From positions 4,898,001-4,962,000 of the forward strand of contig JAJGBQ010000002.1 of assembly GCA_022457065.1 (NCBI GenBank): DNA of 64,000 bases, read 5' to 3'. This DNA comes from Curvularia sp. ZM96. Lineage: Eukaryota > Ascomycota > Dothideomycetes > Pleosporales > Pleosporaceae. A program made the position numbers and the translations under genes. The notes beneath the pieces are model-generated. The model ran no database searches, was not told where the DNA came from, and saw only the letters and a list, made by a program, of their open reading frames with translations. Shown one piece after another: positions 1 to 12,960 of this stretch (its first letter is position 1; every line of letters starts with the position of its first letter).

Positions 1-658
1 GGTCTACAAAGTCACCGAGGAAAATGAAGTTCTGCTGGCCGTTTCCGCCGACCGTGTTCTTGTTGGAGCCAGCATCTGATGCTGAGCCGAAACTGCGCCT
101 GTCGTTGACGCTCCGAGTGCGGCCCCGCTCTTCCTCGTCGTCGTCATCCGCGCCGCCCTCTTCGTCGCCGTCGCCACCTGGAGGGCTGACAGGCCCCGTG
201 TAGTTGGGGTCGCGCTGGAACCTCCGCTTCATCTTGCGCTTGACCTTGGGGTCTGTGATACTCGTGGGTGGCTCGAGGTCTGCCGGGTTGATTGTGCTAG
301 GTATTGTGACTGGCTGTGTTAGAGGGGCGGCTGGGGCATCGCTGGGCATGCCGCCGGCGACACGGAAGAGCTCGAGCAGGTCGTAGAACTGGCCGTGTAT
401 GTCGCCGCATACCGTGACTGGGGTGCGAACGGGCTGGATGTTTGACTCTGGGGGAGCGAGTTAGCGCCGTGTTGCAAGGAGCGCGACCACAGCGTCTTCA
501 CCTTCCATCAGACACTCCTTGACAATCTCGCAGAGGCGCTTCATGTCGCCCTCGGGCAGGTACTTGCACTGCTTGGCCTGCTCCAGCCACTCGTCAGGCC
601 CGGCGCCCTTTGCCAGGCGGGCAGGCCCTGGCTGGGGAACGTCATGGTCTTTGCCCAT
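1..658 (-). CDS. SIT4: SIT4/PP6-type Ser/Thr protein phosphatase catalytic subunit (partial)
   Basis: PPP-family metallophosphatase, 3' part beyond the left edge. Exon 1 is 658-502, the intron 501-448 (GTGAAG..CCCAG, branch GCTAAC), and exon 2 runs from 447 off the window. The ATG at 658 gives MGKDHDVPQ, then the SIT4-like stretch GPDEWLEQAKQCKYLPEGDMK. The metal-binding motif GDIHGQ is at about residues 67-72 and LGDFVD lies at the window edge. SIT4/PP6 acts with SAPS subunits in TOR signalling and G1/S control (family knowledge). Oddity: about 102 extra residues, with a basic KVKRKMKRRF part and an acidic DDDDEEE part, sit between GDIHGQ and LGDFVD, where yeast SIT4 has only a short loop. 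PPG1 or PP2A are less likely because of the N-terminal match. Confidence 0.88.
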
Positions 659-1301
659 AGTCGTCGGCGTCGCTGTCGTTGTCGTGTGCGAGCGAAGGTG
701 GGGGCGGGCGAGGGAGAGAGGGAATGCGGAGGGGGGCCAGGCGGGAAAAACAAAAGTCCGGGGCCCTGTGACCAGCAAGCGTAGGGGCGTGTATGTGTAT
801 GTAGGTCGAGGGCAAGGCGGTCGTGGTGGTTGTAGTGGGGCGATTACACACCACACTGCTGGGAGAGATGATGGGGGAAGGCGCAGGGCGGCTCTGATGC
901 AAGGCCCTCGGCGCTTGCCGGCGCACCTCGTCCGCTCCTTCTGTTGCTGCTGAAGACGCGCCCACTGCGCCCGTCGCTCCTGCCGTTGCTGCTGTGCGTC
1001 ATTGCCCTTTCCACGGCCATTGTTTGTTATTGTCGCAGCTGCTGTACCGCCATTGTCGCTGCCCACCACGCCCTCGCTCTCGCTCTCTCCTCCTCGCCCA
1101 CACACACCCAATGTTCCCTCGCACCCAACACCCCTCTCCCCTCGACCACCTCGCTCTCTCGCTGCGACTCTCGCGATAAGCACTCCGCGTGTACGGCCCT
1201 CGCCACGCGATACACACAGCCCGCCACTGACAAGCTACAGGACTGCCCTGCCCACGAGGCTGCTCCCCGCACATACACGGCCGACAATTGCTGTGCCCGC
1301 C
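659..1301. promoter_or_regulatory. Divergent intergenic region, phosphatase / UPF3
   Basis: About 640 bases between two divergent starts, so it should hold both promoters and 5' leaders. It is C/T-rich toward UPF3 (1060-1160, many CTC and CACA runs), as is common for fungal leaders. No TATA box stands out. Long open frames here on both strands are low-complexity and match nothing I recognise. Confidence 0.5.
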
Positions 1302-3227
1302 ATGGCCCCTCCGCCAGGCCCCAACGGCGGCGTCCTGCCTGTCGCACTGCTTCAGAAGAACGCCCCAGCCCAGACCCCCCGCGGCCCAAAGCCCCCGCAG
1401 CCCCGCCTCAAGCTCGTCTGCCGCCGTCTGCCCCCAGGCCTCACAAAAACCGAGTTTGTCGATGCTCTGGGCGACGAGTGGAAGCTGGGCGCCGGCAAGA
1501 TTGACTGGATCAACTACAGAAAGGGCAAGATATCCACAGAGTAGCCTCCCCCACGTCACTCCGACCACCCCTCCCAACCATGCTAATACAATTCCAGCGC
1601 CGCCAAACCCTCCAAGCCAGCCCGCGTCTATTTGCACGTCACCAAGCAGGACCATGTCCGCGCTCTCGGCGACCATGTTCGCACCCTCACATTTCACGAC
1701 GCCGCAAAGTCATGGCAGGATCCCGTCCTCGTCGGCCCCCCAACCCTCGAGTATGCCCCTTACCCCAAGATGCCTGGTGGTCGGCGTAGGAACGACAACC
1801 GCCAGGGCACCATAGACCAGGACCAAGAGTTCAAGGACTTCTTAGAGAGCCTTACCAATCCCATCACTAAGCCTGCTGCGGCCGAAAATGAAGCCCCCAA
1901 GGACAAGGTCAAGACCACGCCTCTTATCGAGGCCCTTCGCGAGAAAAAAGCCAACAGGGACAAGCCCAACTCAAAGGCCAACCGACAGGCTCGCGGAGAG
2001 GCCAAGGACGACGCTGCGGAGCGTGGAGAGAAGAAGATTCTGACAAAGTCGGCCAAAGAGAATACTGCCAATTCAAACGAAAAGAGTCGCCGTTCCAACA
2101 AGGCTGACAAGGCTCAAGCCACCAAGGATGCCGTCAAGATTCTCAACAAGGAAGCCTCGTCTGCCAAAGCGTCCGCGGCCGCAAACTCGACTGACAAAGC
2201 CTCTGCCAGTCCGGCGCCAGAACGCAAGCGTGGAAACGTCGCACTCGCAAAATCGATGCTGCAACGCGATCTAGGAGTAGCACCGGCCCCCAACCGTCGT
2301 CGCGGCACGAAGCGCGAGATCAGTACAGCCACGGCCAATACTCCTGCTCAAGCAAAAGAGGCCAAGGTAACCGAGGAAAAGCCCAAGGACGTACCTGCCA
2401 CGCCCTCAGCCGCATCCTCTACTCTGGACAAGTCCGCGCAGGCAAACAGGAAAGAACGGCCAACACGTGCCGAGCGACGTGCTTTCAAGGCGAACCAGGC
2501 CGACAAGAACAACGAAAAGGCGACGACGAGCGATGTGAAATCGCAGACACCACTAAAAACACCAGCTCCCCAGATCCTCAAAAAACCCCAGTCGGCTCAA
2601 ACTTCAACGCCACCAAAAGGCCCAGGGGCCTCGAGAGCTCAACCATCACAGGCTGCCGCTGCTTCTACTAATGCTAAGAACAGCCCTGCTGCAGCACAAG
2701 CCCAGGCCACTCCCGCAAAAACGGAAAATACCCCAACCCCAGCGGCCAATAACACGCCAAAAGCGGCGTCCGCACCTTCTGCACCGGCACCTAACAGCAA
2801 GCAAGCGTTCCTCAAACATGCCAACCCTAGCCAGGGCATAACCGAACCACTCATCGAGGAGGCCATGAAGCTCTTTGGCGGTATTGATAAGGTCGAGATT
2901 GACAAGCGCAAGGGTTTCGCCTATGTCGACTTCACCGAGCCCCAAGGCCTTCAAAAGGCCATGGCTGCTAGCCCCATCAAGATTGCCCAGGGCGCGGTCC
3001 AGGTACTCGAGCGAAAGGAAAAGGTTGCTAGGAACCCCCGCTACAACGGACCTGCTCCACCCGGGCCTGCTCGCGGTGGAGGTCGCGGCAATTTTGCACC
3101 TCGTGGAGGACGGGGTGGTCGTGGTGCCGGAAGAGGTGGAGGCCAGGCTGGTGCCAGTCCAGCTGCTAGTGCTGGTGATTCTGCCCCGGCTGTCGCTTCG
3201 CCCGCTCCTGCACCAGTCGCTACGTGA
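1302..3227 (+). CDS. UPF3: UPF3-like nonsense-mediated decay factor with C-terminal RRM-like and RGG regions
   Basis: Exons 1302-1540 and 1598-3227; the intron 1541-1597 (GTAGCC..TTCCAG, branch CTAAT) joins ..ISTD to AAKPSKPARVYLHV. Product 622 aa. The Smg4/UPF3 domain spans about residues 33-170 (start PPQPRLKLVCRRLPPGLTK, WINYRKGK, later YAPYPKMPGGRR). A long Lys/Ala/Ser/Pro-rich, probably disordered middle follows. Near residues 480-555 there is an RRM-like fold (MKLFGGIDKVEID, KGFAYVDF), and near 571-598 an RGG/GGRG box. UPF3 links UPF2 to messenger RNPs in nonsense-mediated decay. The second RNA-binding segment and RGG tail are additions compared with yeast Upf3. The start at 1302 fits the Kozak-like GCCATGG and the domain border. 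Confidence 0.88.
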
Positions 3228-4601
3228 ATGGGAGGCAATTTTCTTCTTGTATTGGAAGAGATTAACAACGCTGGATATCACGGCAAGCTTATGAGCAATT
3301 CCACTCGGCCAACCGCAATGCTTGCGGGAGTAAACAAGTTTACCGCCACAGCAATGGGCATCGCTCTACGACTATCCCACATAGCCATCCATCATCGATA
3401 CGACGCCAACAGACTTGACTCGAGCGAGTACATTACCAGGCAGTCCCAGACATTGTCTTGCACATACATGCATATGCCGAGTATGCAACTCATCCACTAG
3501 CATCGGTTTTGGAAGAACAAGTGAGTGGAGGGGGAAGCTGAGGTGTGTGCTATGCAGCGGTTACACAGGCATGGATAGATAGCAAAAGCGCTTTTTTTCT
3601 CGGTTTTCTTTTCTCTCTCAAGAGGACAAGAAACGACTCTAGACAAACATATTTCACGGTTCCACGTGCATTTATACATATGTAGGAAGTAGTGAAATCA
3701 TTTTGTACCGAGATGCCTGCTACATTTCCGCTTGCAAACCATAGTTGCTGTGAAGTACTCGTTGCAATCACTTGCTTTCCCGAGCTGATATATATCGTCT
3801 TCTCCATTCTTACCTCTTGATATACTAACCACACCACTAAAGACAGCAATCACTTCATAGAACGCATCCTTTTAGAAAAACGTATAAAAAATAGAATTTT
3901 CTCTTCTCATGCTAACTCAGACTAAATCAAGCTCTCATTCTCCGCTAAACCAATCCACCAAGCACCTGTCGTCCTCCTCCACCAAGAAAAAAGACTTACA
4001 TCGAACAGAGATAGAGGAGAAGCCAAAAAAAGGGTATCAAATCGACACACTGAACTCTCAGCAAAAGTCCAGAAAAACACCGCATTCCCCGCCGCGAAGC
4101 GTAAATAGTTCTTCTTTTTGTTTTGACATTTCGGGAACGAACTAAAGGGAAAATAGATCAGAAAGAGGTAGGGGGGGAGGGAGGGAGGGAGAAGGGAGAA
4201 AAGAAGAAGACGAAGACGAAGAAGAAGAAGGTAAAGAGAGAAAAAAACATGAATACAATGAAGAGCAAAAAAATAAATCTCCCTGGCCCCCAACTGCCCG
4301 TAAACCCGCGCTCATCATGGTTGAAAAGTACAAGGTATGGACAGTTGAAGAAGAAAAAAACAAAACAAGTATGCTATGCGCTCAACAAAACAACGCTCAG
4401 GCCTACTCTCCATACATACTCGTAGTTGTATGTAGAGAGCGTAGGCAAGTGACCAGGTTGTAAATGATGGTACCAAGAATGCAAATTTGGAATTTGGGTC
4501 ATGTCGTCGTTTCAGTTGTACAATGGAGATGCAGGAAAAAGAGAGAAAAGAGAAAACATCGGGAGCAGAAACTACCCCCAGACCCAACCCTAAAGACCAT
4601 A
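3228..4601. other. Convergent intergenic region, UPF3 / WD40 gene
   Basis: About 1.4 kb holding the 3' ends of two convergent genes. It is AT-richer than the genes. Between 3750 and 3900 there are several TATA/AATA stretches that could serve polyadenylation. No gene could be supported; the short frames have no family features. Confidence 0.5.
4163..4243. repeat. Purine-only low-complexity tract
   Basis: A GAGGGAGGGAGGGAGAAGGG run passes into GAAGAAGACGAAGA triplets, almost wholly purine on the + strand. It lies in the 3' flank shared by the UPF3 and WD40 genes. Such mirror-like tracts can form triplex DNA, but this is inference. Confidence 0.8.
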
Positions 4602-7600
4602 TCAGATCATAGGAGTCTCACCCCCCTGGTACACGCCAGCTTGCAGTGTGTCTGGTGGCATGTTGGCACGAAGCTCCTTGGGATTCCGGTAGAAAGGTTG
4701 GTCCGATGAAGGAGGAATCACCTGCTCCATGGGCAGTGGGTGGGGTGGTGGCGGTGGCGGAGGTGGCGGAATCTGATTCATGTAGGAATCAGAATGCACG
4801 CTGTCCGCAGGGGGAGAGCGCGCGGCAGGACCTCGAGGGAACGAGAACTCGGGCACGCTCTCATAGGGAGAAACCTCGGCGCGAGTAATGGGTGGCGACT
4901 TTGCGCGTTGAGGTCCACGACTAGTGCTACGCATGCGTTCAGTGACACGCTTGAAAGTCATACCGAGGTTCTCGCTCACACTACCGCGTCCCCGACGGTG
5001 AGTGTGTGGGGAGCTCGAGGCTGAGGGATTGGTGGGTGACATTTCCATGGGCTTCTCGCCTGGGCTGTTGCCCTCGATGGCAATGTTGATCATGCCAACA
5101 CCATTGCCTCCAATGTGTAGCGGCGGTGGAGGCGGTGGCGGCGGAGTTGCCAAATGCTGAAGCTGAGACAGCAGAGGAGGTGCGCTGTCGTCTTGTTCCA
5201 GAACCACGACTTGACTTTCATGGATTGTCTCATCAATGCTGGCAGTGATCGGAGGTGGGCTGTGACGCTTGTAGTTGGTCTGAGGCAGAACTTCAGGCAT
5301 TGTGTTCTGGCGAGAATGACCACGAGACCCGCCCAGAGAAGGGCGTCGACCAATAGTAGGGTAAGTCGGAGAGTTGTAGGTGCTAGAAGGCAACTGGATG
5401 TCCTGAGGAGGTGCCGACATTGATCGCTGAGGCGAGATAGGTTGTCCGAAAGTTGTTGCCGGGAGAAGGGGACCAATGTCATCTTCCTGTGCTTGTGAGG
5501 ATCCCTGGTTGTACTGCATCTCGTTGGGGATACTAGGCACGGCGGGGATGTCGTCTTCGTTCGGATCAGCAGTCATGTAGCGAGGATGACGCATGGCACG
5601 TGGGTTTGCTGGCAGGCCAATGGGTACAGAAGTCGTTGAGGTTGGACCAGGAACCATGCGGTTAGTAGGTGAGTACCTCTTGGAGATCTCTGGGTCTGCT
5701 GTCTGGCTTCTCTGGATGGGATCTCTGTAGATGGACATTGAACTCAGCATGTCGTCGGTGTTTGAGCGCTCGTGCGAAACTGGTCGGAAAGCCAGCTCAC
5801 CAGGGTGAGGAATGATTGGAGCCGAGGGTCGTCGAGCCAGAGAAAGTCTGCGTTCTTCAAGTTCTCGAGCAGCCAAAGCCTTCTTTGACAAGGCACCGGG
5901 ACGCATACGCGAAGCACCTGAACGACCTGAAGTCAGGGACTCAGGAGAGTGTTCTCGTGTGTGAGCTCGGTTGCGACTAGACTCTCTCAGTGCTGGCGTG
6001 GGCCTTCGGCTCATGGAACGATCGCGTGTGCCATAACGTTCAGAAGAAGCTTCACGACGGGTGCTTGCTGCTCCGTCTACGGGCCGGCGACTGCTGCTTC
6101 GCTGGCGTGGGCGAGCAACTTCTTGGTCAATGAAGTACTCGGGTTCGTCTCGGTTCATAGGCTGAGGTGATACAGGCGAGTTCTCTCCACGAGTAGCGCT
6201 TCTTCCACGGTAATCTGCAGGGCGGCGGCTTGAGGCTCGGCTGGCACCTTTGCTGCGGGCGCGGGCGGCTCCCTCGGGCGATTCCGCACGGCGTCCTGCT
6301 GTCTTGGAAGAGGATCTGGTCTTGCTGACTCCATGACGTGCCCGGCTTCTCGCAGTACGAGTGCTAGCAACAGATTCAGTAACTACTGGAGAAGCAGGGT
6401 TCATCTTGTAGAACCTCTCGTCATCAAAGTTTTCCGTGTTGGTACTAGCCTCCTTCTTGGTAGAAGAATAGATACCAGCATCTTCTGGAGACATTGGCAC
6501 AGGCGAGGAAGGAGAGCGCTTTGCAGGGTGGATGTAGCGCACACCGGAGCGTCCACGGCTTTGCGAATCGTCGCGGTTGCGGCTACGTGTGCGCGCAGTA
6601 CGCGAAGCAGGCCTGTCCTCATTTCTCGAGTTGGCACGGTTCTGTGCGTAGTGGTTGGCTTCCTCAAGACTGCTGATATATTGATCAATGCTGCGGGCCT
6701 TGGCACTCTTGATACTGGCGCCGGTCAACGGAGGACTAAGTCTGTTTGTGTAGCCAGTCTCTGGGCCCTGCTCGATGACAACAGTCTCCTTCATATCTAG
6801 ATGAAGATCCTGAATGTTTCGGCTTCTGGAGCTGCCGCGCGAATGGCTGGTCTTGTCCTTGAGTGCGTCGAATACACCTACCGCTGGGGACGGCAGATGA
6901 TCGCTCGACTTTTCGGGGTTGAAGGTCGTTGCGGAAAGAACAAAATCCTTGGAGCCGCTCGTGGCTCGTCTTGTGGAAAATGGCAGGGTTTCTGCCTCAC
7001 GTCCAATGTTGTCAACGGCAGTCCTCGGATGAGACTCACCGCGTTGGCCGCGGTCGGGAATGGCCAGTGAGGCGAGAACCTCGTTGTTTGTCGTAGTCCT
7101 ACTAGCATCGGATCGTGAAGGGAAGCGCTTCCTACTATAAGATCCTGGAGTGGCAGTGCGTGCTGAAGAAGGTTCACGAGAAGGTTCGCGAGCAGTGCGT
7201 CCCAGCCAACCGTGGTTGCCTACAGCTGGGCTAATAGCAGACTCTGCGATGGGCGTGACGCCGGCATTCATCGGAGTCCTGTCGTCTTCCTCGCGTACAA
7301 TCTGCTGGGGTTGAGGACCACGGGTGAAGTCTGTGACGAGCTTGAGCGAAGCCATCCTCGCCGCCACTCGGCTGCTACCGACACTTGGTGGTGACAATGG
7401 TGGACTCATCTGCGAGCCAAGCAGTGCTTGCTTCTGCGCAGAGAAGACAGCATCCTGAGCACGAGGCGAGAACCAGGGCTCGGTGGTTTCTAGGCCCATG
7501 CACGAGAAGCATCGGACGGCCAACTCTGCCTTGCCGTGTGCTACGGCATGCTCACCCCATTTTCGGACCAAGTGTGATTGTCTCTGCCAGTCCGTTGGGA

Positions 7601-9857
7601 AAGTCAAGCACGTGAGCAAGATTGCCTCCATGTAATACTTGCGGGACACATAGACCTCAATGGCGTCGTTGTGTTCGCCTAGCCCAAGGAAGATGGCAAC
7701 GGCAGGGTGGATGTCGCCCTTTTCGAGGAGGCGCTGAACAAAGGCCTCGCCGACCTTTTTCTGCGAGCCTTGACCCATGTTGCTCAGAGCCAACAACATC
7801 CAGTCGGAAGAAGTCATTGACTCGGATCCAACCATGGAGGCCATCAGGTCAGCACCGAGATCACCTAGCCACTTAGAAAGTAGAACAGCAGCAGCTGAAC
7901 CAGGTGGATGGCGTGCAACTGAAGATAACCATTAGCTTGGAACAACTACAAGATACCAAATGAGACCTACGTTCGTCCTGTACCAACTCGTCAATGTCAT
8001 TGTCCCAGCCAAAGACGACCCTGAGCATGTTGAGTCGAAGATCGTCCGGAGTGCGTTCTGGTCCAAGATCAGAAGGCCGGAAGGGCACATCACTAAGCCG
8101 GGCTTTGGTGAAAGGGAAAAGATCCATGTGTTCGTTCTTTTGCGTCTCTTGAGGGCTTCGAAGAACTTCCTTGCGTAGACCGGAGGTTACATAGCGAGAA
8201 GAGGATGCCGCCGATGATAGTGACCGTATGGAGACACTCTCGCGTGTAGACGTGCCGCCCATGAGTGAAGAGGTGCCCGAGGAGAAGATGGTGCCCGAGC
8301 CACCAGAGCTCTTTGACCTTGTGGATCGTTGCGAGCTGGTGGAAGGCTTATCATAGCGGTAACGTGGAGCACGGCCACTTCCAGACGATCGGGAGCTTTG
8401 GGAACCTCGGCTGGAAACGGGGCTCAGAGGTCCAACACGATCGCGGCGCTCTTCCTCTAACTGGTCCATCTCTTGAGCAATCTTCTGCAGCGGCGACATG
8501 ACAGCACCCTCATCGGCGCTGCTTTCGGACTCAGCCAGCACGATGGGCAAGGACTTTGCTGGAAGTGCGGTGAGTGGGGTTTCCATCTGCTTCTTCTGTT
8601 CATCCAGGGAGATTGGTGGAGACGGGGGAGTGTTGGCAGGTGCATGCTGTACATTAGCTACCATGGTTGCTGGGCCGTTGCTGGGATTGAGGTCGTATTG
8701 CTGGATGCTCGAGTTGCGTCCAATGGTGAAGAGCGTGGCAGTGGGACCATAGTTGCAGATGGCGGCAACGCCTTCGATTGTGGGTACAGTCTCGTAGGAT
8801 ACTCTCTTTGTGCGGACATCCCAGGCACAGGTTTGGCTATAGTGTCACGTGTCAGCTCAGGGCGGTGAAAGCCATCAGTGCATTACATACCCTTCAGTGT
8901 ACTGGACAATACGACCATTCTTTGACCAGTTAAACCAACAAGGACCGGGTTCTCGCTGCTCTTTTTGGTTAAGAACACGAATCACACACGGAGAGTCGCC
9001 TGCATGGGGTGCTTTGGGGACACTCCACACCCGGAGATCGCCGTCCGCTGTCTGAGCTGCCAACATCTCCGACTTTTGCTTGGACGAGGAGCCATGCCAG
9101 GCCAATCCCGCGACGGGTGAAGGCTGCCTGGGAGTGGTAAGGGTGTGGAGAATGGTGAAAGAAGGTTGCAGTGTTGCGATTAGTATGGAACCATTGAGAT
9201 AGCTGTAGGGAAGAAGTCAGCGGAAAAGAGCTACGGAGATGGGCGCATTGCACTCTGGTACACACCCAATAGCAAATGTTCTGCAATCTGCAGCAGGCGC
9301 GAGTGCTGTAATGGGGTCGAAAATGGTTCTAGCTGAGAGGTGTTCCGATGTCGAGGGCTCGAATAGAATGATGTTGCCCTGCGCATTTCCTGGGTGGCTA
9401 GTCAGCAGCCGGACCACGAGAACAGCGACTACTGCACCCCAGACTCACCAAAAGCTACGTTTCCGTTTCTCATCCAGGTTGCGACCCTAATTTGCTCGTA
9501 TGACGCAAATCGAGCCACTTCGTCGCCGGTGAACAGGTCCCACACAATGGCGGTTGACCCGGCATCGTATGACACCACCAAGCGGCCCGCGCCTCTCTCG
9601 CTCGTAGTGTCTACCGAGATCCACGAGACGTCTTCGCGGTGTCTCTCAAAGCGCCTTTCTATGGCCAAGGTGTCGTGGTGGAGACACAATATAACGTTGC
9701 GCTGGGCATAGAGCAAGAAGGAGCCGGTGGCCGCACAGGGCTCGAAAGCAAACTCATCCTGGCCGGGTGTCGGGGGCTTGAGTTTGACGTCGGTGGAGCG
9801 AACAGAATTACTTTTGATGGCGTTTGAATTGGCGCGCTGCCTCAATCCAGTCGACAT
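4602..9857 (-). CDS. Large WD40-repeat protein with helical Gemin5/WDR17-like middle and disordered tail
   Basis: Five exons: 9857-9449, 9389-9266, 9202-8891, 8836-7971 and 7918-4602, with four introns of 52-63 bases whose junctions all keep frame (for example AFG|NAQGNI, FAIG|YLNGS, YTEG|QTCAWD, VQDE|LARHPPG). Product 1675 aa. Residues 1 to about 380 form a beta-propeller (STAIVWDLF, DGDLRVWSVP, TCAWDVRTKR). Residues about 570-720 are a helical TPR-like part (LLEKGDIHPAVAIFLGLGEH, ELAVRCFSCMG). The last about 950 residues are Ser/Arg/Pro-rich with polyproline runs (PPPPPPPPLHIGG). It resembles fungal proteins annotated as WD-repeat or Gemin5-like. Function unknown; scaffolding is inference. 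It is not one of the well-known coat or ribosome-biogenesis WD40 proteins I can name. Confidence 0.82.
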
Positions 9858-12800
9858 GGTGGAGGCTGGATCTGTGCCGAGGTGGAATGGTCGTCAGTCG
9901 GGTCTGTTTTCCGCCACGGGCCCACGAAGCGCATAACGCTCCCACGATGGATTCTCGAGAACACTTTTTTTGGGGGGGTTTTGCAAGACGTAGAATGGGG
10001 AGAGCTTGTGCAGCAGGGAGGGTAAAGAAGGAAGGGGGGAAAGAATTGGCAAACTGACTGCAAAGAGCAAGAGCGCGCTAGACGGCGATTGCGCTAAACA
10101 GCTCCACGGCGTCTGGAGGAGGGTACCGTTTGGCCCCGCCTCGGACTTGTACAAGGATATACGAGCTGAGGCGGCTAGGGAAAGGTGTTTTGGAGAGAGA
10201 TTGAATTTTGCAACCAAAACCCAAAGGAGCAGCTGAAGAGGTGGGTGAGACACAGCAAGTAGAGAGAGAGACAGGAAGCGACAGGAAGCGCAGAGCAGAG
10301 CAGAGCAGTGCACAAGAGAGGTTGATGCGCGAGGAAAGGGCCGGCTATCAGTAACGGCGCTTAGGAGTCGAGGGACCAGGGCCGAGTGATTGCTGTGCTC
10401 GAAATAGTACGGGCGTCGATGGGTTGGACATGGTGCAGCCAACGAGCAGGCGGAGCGGGAGCAAAAGGCGTAAAAGGAGCTGGGCCAGAGGAGCCTCATT
10501 CGCCCGTGGCTGTGAAAGGACGACATTGTGATCCTGGGAGCCAAGGTGGTGATGGCACACGTTAGTGGTTAGGTTGGCGCCGGCGTGCCTGTGCGGACTA
10601 GACGGGCAGCCTCTCACAGCGCCGGACGCCATTGCAGCCCATGTGCCTACCGCACCACCATCACACTTTCGCGCTCGCCACGGCCCAATCATGGCCTGTA
10701 CGACATGCCCCCACGTGAAGGATCATCCCTACATGCTCCAATCTGCAAACCGCCTCCACCAGCCGCATATAACGACCCTCTTTCGCTGCCCTCGATACGG
10801 CCATGACTCTGAAGATGCGGTGACGGTAGCGCCAGGCCAGGCGATTTCTGCTGTCCATGTGCCTTTTTTTGCGCACGACAGCCCAACCTGTTCGCATCAA
10901 CGAGGCCAAAGACGGAGCTTATGGGCACTGGCAGCGTACGCGGGCGCCCAAGCTACTGCACCACGGCATCAGGACCCCTCCCCGCGCGCCCACGCTCGGG
11001 AACGGTTATGTGCGGTGGTGGCACCGTGCCTGAACCATGGCCCTGCACGCCCTGGGACCGTACATGCTCGTACATGGCAGTATATACATATATACATGCT
11101 CACATATAGAGCTACACACGGTCGTACATACAGTCGACACCGCACCCAGCAGTACCCATAGCCACGGTCCTTCCGACCAGCCAGCCTGGTAGATTGCGGA
11201 GAGGAGAGCAGAGGTAACGTGTTGCAGGGCGTTTGTTGTCCGACGTTGCAACCTCCACCCCACATGGACATTACATGTATATACACCCAGATACGTGCGA
11301 AAAAGACGGGTGTTTGTGCGACCACACACTATGCACTTCCCAACGACTGTTCGGCAGCCATGCAGACTCTCGTTAATCTGACACGCGGCTGCTCAACGTG
11401 CTTCCCCGACCCGCGCACCGCAGTGAAGACTATGCAGCAGCAGCCATGCGTGGGGCGTAAGTACCTAGGGAAGTGAAGAAGAGAGGAGAGGAAAAAAACG
11501 GTCATCGCGATCTTGTTGGACAACAGGCAATCCACCGCCTCACTCCTTCTTCCCTTCTTCACACCGTTCAGCTGGGTAAATTGGTGTAATCGGCCCATCA
11601 CTCGGAGCATGGCACGTACATATATACACATAGGGCTAGCTAGCTCTTATTTTTTTTTTCGCTCTTGTCTCTTATTCTCCTGCCTTCTCCTCGCGTAGTC
11701 CATTATGCATCCTTCTTCACACTTTGGCACCTACATACACGGGACCAGGACCCCCCGCCCCGCACGCCTAACCAGCAGACAGGTCGGTAGTCGGTGCTTA
11801 TAGCTCGCTTACCATATCAAGAAGTATTTTTAACGTATCTGTCATGCTTGGCTGCGAGTCGTCGAGATGGGGGCATGGGCGAGGGAGGAATCAGAGGTTG
11901 AGAGGGCCTTGTGCGCACTTGATTTGATGCCTGGTCTGGGGCGGAAGACAAGCCATGGACTCTTTTCATTTGCGCCATGGCACCTCGTCACATCCCATCA
12001 CATCCCGTCTCGGCCTCATCACATTCTTTCGCATAAACAGCACGGCAGTCGCGGTAGGAAGCATATTGTGGAAAACATTTGTCAAGGCTAACTATTGATT
12101 CTCATTCGAAGAAGTAAAAGTCCAACTATGGAGGGGGTATCTAAATAAAGCTATGTAAATGGTGCATGCCGTACGTGTAGGCGAGGGTGTATGCGGGGTA
12201 TCAAAAAAAAGTGAAGCGAGGCGAAGTCTAAGCCACACGAGTGTCTAAAATATCAAAAAACCCTCGTAGGTCCCGTCTCGCAAGGGGGAACAGTGATGGT
12301 AGGGGGGGTATCCAGAAGCCAAGTGTTTGTAACAAACACGACCAAAAAAACAAGACGCCAGATGTAAATGCCCAGATTCCTGCGCTATGCTATCCTCCGT
12401 CTTGGGTGCTATCCTCCAATGATGGTAAAAACAAATGATGCAACCGGCCCTACTGCACATGGGGTGAATGTGCAGTGGCAGGTGGAAAGGTTCTTCCGGC
12501 TCTTTCTGAGGTGATTCGACAGGCCTAGACTGGCGTGGCAACCAGTCAATCGTGGGTCTGGACATGTGTGCAGGCCATGGACCGGGGGATTGGTGCGACC
12601 ATGGTTGCGAGCGGACATGAGCACAGCCGCGGCCGTGACAAATACCAGGGTGGGGGTAAGGTGAGGCTGAGGTACCGCCCAGAGCGCGCTGGGCGGGTGG
12701 TGAGGCTGCACGTGACGGGCGTTCATGTGACCCGACCCGACCCGACCAGCCCAGCTGGTGGCGCAGAGGCCACGCGCGCGCGTGCGCGTGTCCGAGTGCG

Positions 12801-12960
12801 CGTGCAAGTGTGACGTCGATGTTTGTTCAGGGCAGGACTGATAAACATCGGCGCTGCAACGCGGTTGGATGGCAGTCATGACGCCTAGAATTAATCTGAG
12901 GGATTAATAGCAAGTCATGATGAGCGTAGTGATGATGATGGTGAGGGTGGTGATGAGGGC
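9858..12960. other. Long gene-free region (about 3.1 kb)
   Basis: It lies between the start of the WD40 gene and the 3' end of the small protein gene, both on the minus strand, so it should hold the WD40 promoter and leader and the small gene's 3' end. It has A/T runs near 9965 and 11650, TATATA steps at 11080-11110 and 11620-11632, CCCGA repeats at 12730-12748 and an alternating purine-pyrimidine CGCGCGCGTGCGCG stretch near 12775. The longest frame (10565-11161) is rich in His, Pro and Cys, resembles nothing known and is not called. Confidence 0.5.

Noticed and set aside
10565..11161. 198-residue frame in the gene-free stretch
   Set aside because: Low-complexity His/Pro/Cys-rich translation, no family features and no splice-consistent extension.
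12730..12815. Possible telomere-like or CRISPR-like array (CCCGA and GCGCGT runs)
   Set aside because: Only a few imperfect short units with no spacers; plain low-complexity DNA.
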